Shown one piece after another: positions 1-6,995 of a stretch of DNA of 7,454 bases. This DNA is from Thermodesulfobacteriota bacterium (GTDB lineage: Bacteria; Desulfobacterota_D; UBA1144; Nemesobacterales; UBA2774). Below the pieces are notes generated by a model that made no database searches, had not been told where the DNA came from, and saw nothing but the letters and a program-made list of their open reading frames with translations. The stretch spans positions 1 to 7,454 of the forward strand of contig JBCCIH010000122.1 of the NCBI GenBank assembly GCA_039028315.1. The letters are read 5' to 3'. The position numbers and the translations under genes were made by a program. The stretch's first letter is position 1; every line of letters starts with the position of its first letter.

Positions 1-1245
1 AAGTGATTCGGGGTCTTGTATTAGCTCTTTAAGCCTAACTAAGAACTGAACAGCCTCTCTTCCGTCCACTATTCTGTGATCGTAACTAAGCGCAACATAC
101 ATCATAGGCTTTACCTCAAGATCGCCGTTTATAACTACCGGTCTCTCTTCAATCTTATGAAGTCCTAGAATTCCAACCTGTGGAGGGTTTAGAATCGGCG
201 TGCTCATAAGTGAGCCAAAAACGCCGCCGTTTGTAATTGTAAATGTGCCGCCCATAATATCTTCTAAAGACAACGTGTTCTCTTCAGATTTAGCGGCGTA
301 CTCTTTTATCTTCTTTTCTATCTCGGCAAATGACATTCCGTCAGCGTTTTTGAGAACTGGCACCACTAGGCCCTCTGAGGCTCCTATTGCAACCCCTATG
401 TCATAGTAGTGCTTAATAATCATATCATCGCCGTCTATCTCCGCATTAATCGCAGGAAAAGCCTTTAATGCACCGATAGATGCTTTCACAAAAAATGAGT
501 TTAGACCTAATCCAACACCGTATTTCTCTTTAAAAGTTTCTTTGCGTCTTTTACGAAGTTCCATCACCGCGCTCATATCAATCTCATTAAATGTTGTGAG
601 CATCGCAGTTGTCTGAGAAGCCTCAAGCATTCTTCTTGCAATAGTGCGTCTTCTTCTGGACATCTTAATTCGCTCTTCTCTTACTTCTCTTGCAATTGGA
701 AGCTCGGGTGATTCATTTATGTTTACAACTGCAGGTGCTTTAGGGGCAGGCTCAACAATAGGAGCTTCAAGCTCTGCCTCTTTAATCTCTTTGACCTCAT
801 AGTTTTCAACATCTTCTTTTGTAATTCGTCCACTTGGGCCGGTTCCTTTCACTTTGCTGATATCAACGCCTAGTTCCTGGGCTAGATTTTTTGCAACCGG
901 TGTTATTTTTTCATTTGTCTCTTGCTCAGCTGTGAACTCTTCTTTGATTTCTACGACTTCCTCTACTTTCTCTGCAGCAGGCTCAGGGGCTTTAGTTTGC
1001 GCAGCGGCTCCTTCTTCTATAACTCCAAGCACTTCACCCACTTCCACATCGTCATCAGCGTTTTTGAGTATGCTTGTAATAACTCCCTTTTTTTCAGAAG
1101 CCACTTCAAAATTGGCTTTTTCAGTTTCTAGCTCTAAAATTGCTTCTCCAATATTCACGGAGTCCCCTTCAGATTTAAACCATCTGATAATTGTGGCCTC
1201 TACTATGGATTCGCCTAATTCTGGTACTACAATGTTTGTTGACAT
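1..1245 (-). CDS. sucB: Dihydrolipoyllysine-residue succinyltransferase, E2 of 2-oxoglutarate dehydrogenase complex (3' end cut by window)
   Basis: This is the E2 core of the cytoplasmic OGDH complex. It takes the succinyl group made by E1 onto its lipoyl arm and passes it to CoA. The frame is open from the ATG at 1245 to the window edge, giving 415 residues. An N-terminal lipoyl domain (about 1-77) has the lipoylated lysine K43 in ETEKANFEV. An acidic, Ala/Pro/Glu-rich linker follows (about 78-112), then the E1/E3-binding domain (about 114-149, GTGPSGRITKEDV), a second linker, and the catalytic domain from about 190. That domain carries TTAMLTTFNEID, FTITNGGVFGSLMSTP and the catalytic SYDHRIVDG (H390, D394). 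These stretches match E. coli SucB rather than pyruvate dehydrogenase E2. By comparison with SucB only about four residues plus the stop are missing. A GGAG seven bases before the ATG supports the start. The gene lies 16 bases after sucA, so the two are co-transcribed. An lpd gene downstream would be usual but is outside the window. Confidence 0.95.
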   Translation of the reverse strand, partial: MSTNIVVPELGESIVEATIIRWFKSEGDSVNIGEAILELETEKANFEVASEKKGVITSILKNADDDVEVGEVLGVIEEGAAAQTKAPEPAAEKVEEVVEIKEEFTAEQETNEKITPVAKNLAQELGVDISKVKGTGPSGRITKEDVENYEVKEIKEAELEAPIVEPAPKAPAVVNINESPELPIAREVREERIKMSRRRRTIARRMLEASQTTAMLTTFNEIDMSAVMELRKRRKETFKEKYGVGLGLNSFFVKASIGALKAFPAINAEIDGDDMIIKHYYDIGVAIGASEGLVVPVLKNADGMSFAEIEKKIKEYAAKSEENTLSLEDIMGGTFTITNGGVFGSLMSTPILNPPQVGILGLHKIEERPVVINGDLEVKPMMYVALSYDHRIVDGREAVQFLVRLKELIQDPESL

Positions 1246-1252
1246 TTCTTCT

Positions 1253-1256
1253 CTCC
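1253..1256 (-). promoter_or_regulatory. Shine-Dalgarno sequence of sucB
   Basis: GGAG (read on the minus strand) lies 7 bases before the sucB ATG, inside the 16-base gap after the sucA stop. It fixes the sucB start at 1245, which also puts the lipoyl domain at the normal distance from the N-terminus. Confidence 0.75.
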
Positions 1257-1261
1257 GGTTG

Positions 1262-4075
1262 CTATACGTTTTTTACCCAAGTAATTCCCAGTTCATCTAA
1301 GTTGGGGAGTTCTTTCTCTATCATGAAAGCTTGTTTGATAAGTGCCTGCTGATTTACCTTGTGCATAGATGAAGATCCCTCAGCAGGGCTTGAGTTACGC
1401 TTTCTGCCAATATAATGAAGCGGGAATCTGCCGTCTATCAGTTTTCTGAAAAATGGGAACATGAACATCCATGCGCCCATGGTCTCGGGCTCTTCCTGAA
1501 GCCATACCACTTCTTCAAGATTAGGATATCTGCCAAGTACCTCTCTTATTTTCTGCGTGGGAATTGGATAGAGCTGCTCGACTCTTGCAATTGCAATATC
1601 TTTTGCGTTCTCTTTTCTATATTCACTTGTATTAAGATCAATAAATACTTTCCCGCTGCAGAGAATTAGCCTTTTTATCTTCTTAGCCTGCTTATCGTCA
1701 ATATCATCATCTATAACTGCTTGCCAGGATCCTTCTGATAGATCTCTGACTGAGGAAAATATAGCAGGATTTCTAAGAAGACTCTTAGGCGTTAGAACAA
1801 TTAATGGAAGTGGATCCTCTTCTAACACCCCGGCCTGACGCCTTAGTAAATGAAAGTACTGAGCCGAAGTTGTGCAGTTTGCAATTCTCATATTGATTTC
1901 CGCGGCTGATCCTAAAAACCTAACTGGCCTACCTGAGGAATGATCCGGCCCCTGGCCTTCATAACCATGAGGTAGAAGCAGAACTAAAGAGGGCGTTTGA
2001 CCCCATTTTGCTCTTGCTGATACTAAAAATTCATCAATAATTGTCTGTGCGCCGTTAATAAAATCACCATACTGAGCTTCCCAGATCACCAGTCTTTTAG
2101 GTTCCTGTATGTTGTAGCCGTATTCAAACCCTATGCATGCGTTCTCAGTAAGTGGGCTGTTATGAATCTCAAAAGCTGCTTTGGCTTGAGGGATGTTTTG
2201 AAGCGGTACATAAGGGTCCCAGTTTCTAGAATCATGAAGTACAGCATGACGGTGGCTGAAAGTTCCTCTTTCAGAGTCTTGACCAGTGAGCCTAATAGCA
2301 GTGCCGTCAGCTAGAATTGATGCATAGGCCAAATCTTCAGCCGTTGCCCAATCAATTGTTTTCTCATCAATGTCATCAAAGGATTTTGCCCTTCGTTCCA
2401 TACCTCGTCTTAGCTTGGAGTTAAGGTTAAAATCCTCTGGAAGTTTTACTAATGAATCGTTTAGTTCTTTAAGTGTCTGAGCATCAACAGCTGTTTTTAC
2501 TTTTTGTGCTGCTCCTGCTGGAGGTTTTTCAGACTGTGATTCCTCTGGGATATCTTCTGGAGAGAGTGATTCAAAATCGCTATGAATCTTCTCAGTGAAT
2601 TTAGAAACAATTTCCTCTGGTTCGTTTTCTGAAACAACCCCTCTTTCAACTAAAGTCTTTGCATATATTTCTCTAACGCTAGGGTGCTTGTCTATAATGT
2701 CATACATAGCTGGCTGAGTGAAAGTTGGTTCATCAGCTTCGTTGTGACCATGGCGTCTATATCCGATAAGATCAATTAATATGTCTTTCTGGAATTTTTG
2801 AAGGTATGAAAATGCCAGTCTTGAAACTTCGATACAAGCTTCAGGATCATCTGCGTTCACATGAAGGATAGGAATCTCAAACCCTTTAGCCAGATCACTG
2901 GCGTACAAGGTGCTTCTGCTGTCAGAAGGTAGAGCAGTATATCCAAGCTGATTATTAGTAATAATATGTATAGTGCCGCCTGTGGTATAACCCGGTAGCC
3001 TCGATAGATTTAGTGTTTCTGATACAATTCCTTGACCTGGAAATGCAGCGTCTCCGTGAACGATAACCGGCAGAGATACAGCAGGATCAAACTGCGGCGC
3101 CCCTGGCCGATCAACCTTGGTTCCAGAAGCTCTTGTCATCCCCTCAACCACGGGATTTACAGCTTCAAGGTGGCTAGGGTTTGGGGCAAGAGTAATCACC
3201 ATATCTATTTGTTTGCCGTTACTCACAGCATGGCGCGCGCCGTCGTGATATTTCACATCTCCAGTCCATCCCATATCGTCTCTAAAATCTCTCTCTAAAA
3301 CGGGATCTTTAAACTTTATTAGAGTTCCTTTGTAGTTTTTGTTCATAACATGATGCATAACATTTAGACGTCCTCTGTGAGCCATCCCAAGCATTATATT
3401 ATGTTTATCTGCTTCAGCCGCCAATCCTACTATTTCGTTTAGCATTGGTACCAGTGTGTCTACGCCCTCTATTGAAAAACGGAATTTGCCGGGGAAAATG
3501 CGGTGTAGAAATCTCTCAAACACCTCTACCTGCGTAAGGCTCTCAAGTAACATACGCTCATTTATAGGATCATTCGGCGGGCGGTACTTGCCTGATTCTG
3601 CAGCTACTCTAAACCATTTTCTCTCTTCTAAACAGTTAATGTGATAGTCTTCAAAACCTATTGTAGATGAATATATTGAGCGAAGTTTAGTTATAGCCTC
3701 ATAAGCGTTAGTAGTTTGCTCAGCCACCGGACCTCTTACCAAGCTTGATGGCAGTTGAAAAAGGTCCTCTTTAGTAAGCTCGTGTCCTTCTACACTCAAG
3801 CATGAATCTCCAGGAGGAGGGCTTCCAAGCGGGTCAAGTTTTGCCTCTAAGTGGCCAAAAGCCCTAATAGCCTGGGCTAAGTTGGCCGCGGCCACAATTT
3901 TGTCCATGTCTTGAGGGTCTGCATCTGTAGTTACAGTCTCTGAAATCTCAGGGTTCCAATTTTCGAAAAGTGCCCGTATTTCAGGATCTACAGAGTCTGG
4001 ATCCTGTAAATATTTCTCGTACAACTCCAAGACATAGCCTGAGTTAGGTCCATGAAAAAGATGTGAAAGGTTCAT
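1262..4075 (-). CDS. sucA: 2-oxoglutarate dehydrogenase E1 component
   Basis: This thiamine-diphosphate enzyme decarboxylates 2-oxoglutarate and transfers the succinyl group to the lipoyl arm of E2, the rate-setting step of the NAD-linked OGDH complex. The 937-residue protein has normal length and no internal break. The N-terminal E1 tail is at about 1-40 (GPNSGYVLELYEKYLQDPDS) and may contact E2. The TPP half has AHRGRLNV (232-239), SHLEAVNPV (301-309), the metal/TPP-binding GDAAFPGQG (341-349) and NNQLGYT (374-380). A charged linker at about 500-535 precedes the transketolase-like pyrimidine domain, with SERGTFSHRHAVLHD (601-615), WEAQYGDFINGAQ (665-677) and PHGYEGQGPDHSSGRP (702-717). The C-terminal domain has VEQLYPIP and WLQEEPETMGAW and ends in a short tail past the usual HKVNQQAL block. 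There is no acyltransferase fusion as in actinobacterial KGD. The start at 4075 has AGGA 7 bases upstream. It is the first gene of the sucA-sucB unit and has its own promoter candidate at 4147-4175. Confidence 0.97.
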   Translation of the reverse strand: MNLSHLFHGPNSGYVLELYEKYLQDPDSVDPEIRALFENWNPEISETVTTDADPQDMDKIVAAANLAQAIRAFGHLEAKLDPLGSPPPGDSCLSVEGHELTKEDLFQLPSSLVRGPVAEQTTNAYEAITKLRSIYSSTIGFEDYHINCLEERKWFRVAAESGKYRPPNDPINERMLLESLTQVEVFERFLHRIFPGKFRFSIEGVDTLVPMLNEIVGLAAEADKHNIMLGMAHRGRLNVMHHVMNKNYKGTLIKFKDPVLERDFRDDMGWTGDVKYHDGARHAVSNGKQIDMVITLAPNPSHLEAVNPVVEGMTRASGTKVDRPGAPQFDPAVSLPVIVHGDAAFPGQGIVSETLNLSRLPGYTTGGTIHIITNNQLGYTALPSDSRSTLYASDLAKGFEIPILHVNADDPEACIEVSRLAFSYLQKFQKDILIDLIGYRRHGHNEADEPTFTQPAMYDIIDKHPSVREIYAKTLVERGVVSENEPEEIVSKFTEKIHSDFESLSPEDIPEESQSEKPPAGAAQKVKTAVDAQTLKELNDSLVKLPEDFNLNSKLRRGMERRAKSFDDIDEKTIDWATAEDLAYASILADGTAIRLTGQDSERGTFSHRHAVLHDSRNWDPYVPLQNIPQAKAAFEIHNSPLTENACIGFEYGYNIQEPKRLVIWEAQYGDFINGAQTIIDEFLVSARAKWGQTPSLVLLLPHGYEGQGPDHSSGRPVRFLGSAAEINMRIANCTTSAQYFHLLRRQAGVLEEDPLPLIVLTPKSLLRNPAIFSSVRDLSEGSWQAVIDDDIDDKQAKKIKRLILCSGKVFIDLNTSEYRKENAKDIAIARVEQLYPIPTQKIREVLGRYPNLEEVVWLQEEPETMGAWMFMFPFFRKLIDGRFPLHYIGRKRNSSPAEGSSSMHKVNQQALIKQAFMIEKELPNLDELGITWVKNV

Positions 4076-4082
4076 ATTTTAT

Positions 4083-4086
4083 TCCT
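4083..4086 (-). promoter_or_regulatory. Shine-Dalgarno sequence of sucA
   Basis: AGGA (minus strand, within ACAGGAAT) lies 7 bases before the sucA ATG and supports that start. It overlaps the end of a small palindrome at 4085-4096. Confidence 0.65.
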
Positions 4087-4096
4087 GTTTTAACAG
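4085..4096 (-). repeat. Small palindrome overlapping the sucA ribosome binding site
   Basis: CTGTT-AA-AACAG is a perfect 5-bp-arm inverted repeat with a 2-base centre, partly covering the sucA Shine-Dalgarno sequence. The centre is too short for a stable RNA hairpin, so if functional it would act as a DNA operator half-site pair. A palindrome this short may well be chance in AT-rich DNA. Confidence 0.25.
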
Positions 4097-4118
4097 TAGT
4101 TCTCTTTGTGGATGGCGT

Positions 4119-4142
4119 TTAATATTAACATCAAATTTTGAT
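4119..4142. repeat. Two adjacent AT-rich palindromes at the predicted sucA transcription start
   Basis: TTAATATTAA (4119-4128) is a perfect 10-bp palindrome. One base further, ATCAAATTTTGAT (4130-4142) is a 6-bp-arm inverted repeat around a single central base. Together they sit directly downstream of the candidate -10 box, across the expected start site, which is where a repressor would bind. No known operator consensus was recognised. Confidence 0.3.
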
Positions 4143-4146
4143 AATA

Positions 4147-4175
4147 ATAGTAGCATAAGAAAAATTACTTCGCAA
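4147..4175 (-). promoter_or_regulatory. Candidate sigma-70-type promoter for sucA-sucB
   Basis: On the minus strand TTGCGA (4170-4175, 4 of 6 to TTGACA) is followed after 17 bases by TACTAT (4147-4152, 4 of 6 to TATAAT). An extended -10 TGC lies directly before the -10 box. Transcription would begin near 4140, leaving a leader of about 65 bases before the sucA ATG. The spacing and the TG extension make it the best candidate in the spacer. AT-rich DNA yields such matches by chance, so it is a prediction only. Confidence 0.5.
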
Positions 4176-4223
4176 TTTCATATCACACAATATTTGTATT
4201 TGATGAAAGTAAAACTCTACGGG

Positions 4224-4250
4224 ATGCAGAATTTGAGAATATTCCTGCAT
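4224..4250 (-). repeat. Bulged inverted repeat in the korB-sucA spacer
   Basis: Read on the minus strand, ATGCAGGAAT and ATTCTGCAT can pair over 9 bp with one bulged G around an 8-base loop. It lies between the hairpin after korB and the sucA promoter candidate. It has no T-run after it, so it is a poor terminator. It could be an operator or a 3' mRNA end structure, or it may have no function. Confidence 0.35.
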
Positions 4251-4278
4251 TATGGGGAAATTTCTAGATTTTATTCAC

Positions 4279-4307
4279 TCAAAGCTCTAGCGACTTTAGA
4301 GCTTTGA
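4279..4307 (-). terminator. Hairpin after korB, possible terminator or 3' stabilising structure
   Basis: TCAAAGCTCTA and TAGAGCTTTGA form a perfect 11-bp stem with a 7-base loop, starting 25 bases after the korB stop. The bases after it on the minus strand (GTGAATAAAATC) are AT-rich but lack a real U-run, so a classic Rho-independent terminator is not clear-cut. The position right after the last gene of the kor operon fits a transcript end. The plus-strand reading also lacks a strong T-run, and no plus-strand gene needs ending here. Confidence 0.5.
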
Positions 4308-4332
4308 ATTTACATAATTAAATCCCTAAACC

Positions 4333-5211
4333 TTATCCTAGATGAGCCTTCATAAAAGCATCATAGTGCTTACGATGATCATCATGGCCGATTTCCTGCT
4401 GAGCTGGATATGTTTCTTCCTTATTAACTATTAGTGACTCAAGAGAAGGATGCTGAGCTTTGAATATGCGGCCTATCGGAATATGACCTTCTTCTTTAAA
4501 CTCTAAGAGTTTTTGGAAACACTCTGTTCTATTTGTTGGATCGTAATTCTCATCTTCGTCCACATTCACTACCCTTGCGCGCCATTCGCGGTGGGTATCA
4601 TAGTATGTAACACATGGTGAAAGTACTTCTAAAAATGCAAACCCCTTTCCTGACTCTGTGTGCTCAATTGCAGCTTCCATAAGTTCTCCGAGCTGCTCAG
4701 GGTTTCCGCTAAATCCTCTTGCCAAAAATGTTGAGGATAAAAAGCTAAGCCCTAGTAGCATGGAGTCCATTCCGGCCTCAGCGTTATCGCGGTAGCCTGT
4801 AGGGCTGGTTGGGGAAGCTTGTCCTTTTGTAAGTCCGTAATTGCTGTTATTCATAACTACATACATTATGCTTGGATTACTTTTAAATGTATGAACTAAG
4901 TGGCCTGCGCCAATTGCAAAACCATCTCCGTCTCCTCCGGCAGCGATCACTGTAAGATCTGGGTTAGCCAGTTTTGCGCCTATTGTTGCAGGGAGTACAC
5001 GTCCATGAAGCGCGTGATAACCATAGCATTTAAGGTTATTTTGAATTGTTCCCGAGCAACCTATGCCGGCTAGCAGCATAAGTTTATGAGGAGGAATTCC
5101 CATTTTCTGAAGAGATTTCTCAAGCACTCCCTGCACTGCGAAATCTCCGCAACCTGCGCACCATATCGGTCTTGCCGGTGTAAATGTTTTTGTGCTAGGT
5201 GTTGTTGTCAT
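4333..5211 (-). CDS. korB: 2-oxoacid:ferredoxin oxidoreductase, beta (TPP-binding) subunit, probably 2-oxoglutarate type
   Basis: This is the TPP and [4Fe-4S] subunit of a CoA-dependent 2-oxoacid oxidoreductase. With KorA it would convert 2-oxoglutarate plus CoA to succinyl-CoA and CO2, passing electrons to ferredoxin. Its 292 residues are normal for KorB. WCAGCGDF (17-24) gives cluster cysteines C18 and C21, GIGCSG gives C52, and SPCVTY gives C200, so the usual four ligands are present. The TPP motif is GDGDG (93-97) followed by NN (121-122) in NNSNYGLTKGQASPTSP. There is no extra ferredoxin domain. The ATG overlaps the korA stop as ATGA and a full AGGAGG lies 10 bases upstream, so translation is coupled. 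The 2-oxoglutarate preference is inferred from resemblance to KorB and from the adjacent OGDH genes. Pyruvate or another 2-oxoacid cannot be excluded from sequence alone. Confidence 0.93.
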   Translation of the reverse strand: MTTTPSTKTFTPARPIWCAGCGDFAVQGVLEKSLQKMGIPPHKLMLLAGIGCSGTIQNNLKCYGYHALHGRVLPATIGAKLANPDLTVIAAGGDGDGFAIGAGHLVHTFKSNPSIMYVVMNNSNYGLTKGQASPTSPTGYRDNAEAGMDSMLLGLSFLSSTFLARGFSGNPEQLGELMEAAIEHTESGKGFAFLEVLSPCVTYYDTHREWRARVVNVDEDENYDPTNRTECFQKLLEFKEEGHIPIGRIFKAQHPSLESLIVNKEETYPAQQEIGHDDHRKHYDAFMKAHLG

Positions 5212-6995
5212 TGGGCTTTTGCCTCCTGTTTATCTTCTTGCTCTAAAATTTGATTTACTAAATAACCAGGTCTGTAAGGAAGACCGTCGTATCTGCAAAT
5301 ACTAATAATCTTGCTTGAGTCTGCGCCCTGGTGCATAAATAGGCGCGCAAGCTGAGCCTGGGCGTTTAGGTCAATTACATAAACCCTCTCGCAGCTGTTT
5401 ATAAAATCAAATGTATCATCAAGCACCGGCCATATGGTTCTTGGCTGATGATATCTTGTTTTAATTCCTTGTGACTCTAGCATCTCTACTGCTTCAAGTA
5501 TTACGCCGTACATCATGCCTATTCCGATAAAGCCGATTGGTGCTTTTGGATCGCCGTATTCTCTACCCTTGGGAAGCTCTTTTTTGGCAACCTCGATTTT
5601 GTGAAAACGCTTGTCCATCATCTTAACCCTGTTCTTTGGATCGGTGGAAACAAGACCGAACTCGTCATGCTCATTACCGGTTACAAGTGACATACCTCCA
5701 GGGGTTCCCGGGGCGGCAAATGCCGATACCCCATCCTCTGAGAATCCATAGCGCTTGTATGTCTCTAAGTTTGCAACTTCCTCTGGTGTGAGTCTCTTTC
5801 CAGGTTCTACCTCTATGTCATCTAAGTTAAACGGTTTAACGCTAGCTATGTTTTGAGATAGCGCTTGGTCCATTGCAATAACAACCGGGCATTGATATTT
5901 GTCAGCTAAGTTGGTGGCATCAAAGGAGAGGTAAAAGCAATCTTCAGGATGTCCTGGGGCAAGCACAATTCTTGGAAAGTCTCCATGGCCTCCGAAGACC
6001 ATAATGTTAATATCGCTTTGCTCTGGTTTCGTCGGCATCCCGGTGCTCGGTCCGGAGCGCTGGCAGTCAACAAGCACCATTGGTACCTCGCCTGAGCCGG
6101 AATGTCCTATACCTTCCTGCATCAAAGAGAACCCTGGCCCTGAAGTGGCAGTCATGGTTCTCACCCCTGTAAGTGCTGCTCCGATTGCCATATTTATTCC
6201 TGCAAGCTCGTCCTCTGTCTGACGTGCAACCCCGCCGCAGCGTGGTAACCATTTTTGAAGTGTCTCCAATACCTCAGATGAAGGCGTGATTGGATATCCT
6301 GTGAAAAATCTTCCGCCGGCAGCCATAAATCCAAATGCCACTGATTCATTACCCATTAAAAGTAAATGCTCTTCGGGCTCTGTATGTTCTATTCTGTAAA
6401 TACCTTCGCCGTGTTTAATTCCCATCTCATCTGCTAGGTGAAGCCCTAAACCAAGTGCTTCAAGGTTGTAGTCTAAAATGATCTGTCCGCGGCGTTCAAA
6501 TCTTTTAGTAAAAGTATGTCGCATAGCATCGTCTTCTAGTCCTAACAAGCGTCCTACTATTCCAAAGGCGATACTGTTTTTATATAGTTCCCTTCGCATT
6601 GTGCGCATTGCTATTCTGTTAAAAGGGGCAGCGTAGAGTTTTGTGCCTTCAGGAAGCAGTCCATCACGTAAAGGGCCGCTTGAATCATCAAAGACCACTA
6701 TACTGTCCGGGTTTATCTGGTGGGCGTTCTTCTCCACAGCTTCTTCGTCAAGAGCTACCAAAAGGTCTATGTGGCTACCCACACAAAAGCGCTGACCTGT
6801 GAAAGCTCTCATTGTGGCCGCGGCATGTCCGCCTCTAATTCGTGATAAAACATCTCTTTCTGTGTATACGTTAAGCCCAGCATTACGAAACAGATCAGCA
6901 AGCATCGTGATCACCGTAAGTGAGCCGTCTCCTCCCTGACCTGCGACAATGACGTTAACGTCTTCTAGTATTGGTTGGCTGTTTTTGGAACTCAT
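5208..6995 (-). CDS. korA: 2-oxoacid:ferredoxin oxidoreductase, fused gamma-alpha subunit, probably 2-oxoglutarate type
   Basis: This is the partner of KorB in the CoA-dependent oxidative decarboxylation of a 2-oxoacid. The 595 residues are a fusion in gamma-alpha order. The gamma domain (about 14-185) starts with VNVIVAGQGGDGSLTV and includes RDVLSRIRGGHA. The alpha pyrimidine-binding domain starts near 215, with GYPITPSSEVLETL (233-246), RQTEDELAGINMAIGAALTG (258-277), SGPGFSLMQEGIG (285-297) and QRSGPSTGMPTKPEQSD (312-328). A C-terminal domain follows (about 480-580), with the Rossmann-like IGFIGIGMMYG. This architecture and length are typical of KorA proteins in aerobic and microaerobic bacteria and archaea. 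The start at 6995 overlaps the stop of the FrhB-like gene (ATGA) and has GGAGGAG 10 bases upstream. No intact ferredoxin-like delta subunit is seen beside it, so the electron acceptor interface may be KorB itself or the FrhB-like neighbour (inference). Confidence 0.93.
   Translation of the reverse strand: MSSKNSQPILEDVNVIVAGQGGDGSLTVITMLADLFRNAGLNVYTERDVLSRIRGGHAAATMRAFTGQRFCVGSHIDLLVALDEEAVEKNAHQINPDSIVVFDDSSGPLRDGLLPEGTKLYAAPFNRIAMRTMRRELYKNSIAFGIVGRLLGLEDDAMRHTFTKRFERRGQIILDYNLEALGLGLHLADEMGIKHGEGIYRIEHTEPEEHLLLMGNESVAFGFMAAGGRFFTGYPITPSSEVLETLQKWLPRCGGVARQTEDELAGINMAIGAALTGVRTMTATSGPGFSLMQEGIGHSGSGEVPMVLVDCQRSGPSTGMPTKPEQSDINIMVFGGHGDFPRIVLAPGHPEDCFYLSFDATNLADKYQCPVVIAMDQALSQNIASVKPFNLDDIEVEPGKRLTPEEVANLETYKRYGFSEDGVSAFAAPGTPGGMSLVTGNEHDEFGLVSTDPKNRVKMMDKRFHKIEVAKKELPKGREYGDPKAPIGFIGIGMMYGVILEAVEMLESQGIKTRYHQPRTIWPVLDDTFDFINSCERVYVIDLNAQAQLARLFMHQGADSSKIISICRYDGLPYRPGYLVNQILEQEDKQEAKAQ
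5222..5227 (-). promoter_or_regulatory. Shine-Dalgarno sequence of korB
   Basis: AGGAGG (minus strand), a full consensus site, lies inside the last codons of korA, 10 bases before the korB ATG. It decides the start at 5211 and supports coupled translation of the two subunits in matched amounts. Confidence 0.8.

Larger units (their letters stand above)
4076..4332. other. Intergenic spacer between korB and sucA
   Basis: These 257 bases hold no gene in either strand that I can support. They are markedly more AT-rich than the flanking genes. From the korB side the spacer contains a perfect hairpin (4279-4307), a bulged inverted repeat (4224-4250), a short palindrome ACAATATTTGT (4187-4197), the sucA promoter candidate (4147-4175), the paired palindromes (4119-4142) and the sucA ribosome binding site. 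This is the only substantial non-coding stretch in the window and it most likely separates two transcription units. Confidence 0.8.

Noticed and set aside
341..1068. 14-bp direct repeat TCAGCGTTTTTGAG at 341-354 and 1055-1068
   Set aside because: Both copies encode the short peptide LKNAD in unrelated parts of SucB (lipoyl and catalytic domains). This is coincidence within coding sequence, not a mobile or regulatory repeat.
854..1300. Plus-strand open frame of 148 codons opposite sucB
   Set aside because: It is antisense to the lipoyl and linker region of sucB. The Ser/Thr/Phe-rich translation is what the reverse of Glu/Lys/Ala-rich coding gives. No convincing ribosome binding site or family resemblance was seen.
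3032..3644. Plus-strand open frames opposite sucA (3032-3298, 3456-3644, also 1415-1669)
   Set aside because: They lie opposite strongly conserved SucA coding sequence and show no recognisable protein features.
4130..4142. FNR box upstream of sucA
   Set aside because: The arms are ATCAA...TTGAT with a 3-base gap, the reverse of the FNR order TTGAT-N4-ATCAA, so the consensus is not met.
6004..6252. Open frames on both strands inside korA
   Set aside because: They overlap the conserved alpha-domain motifs in other frames and are shadows of korA.
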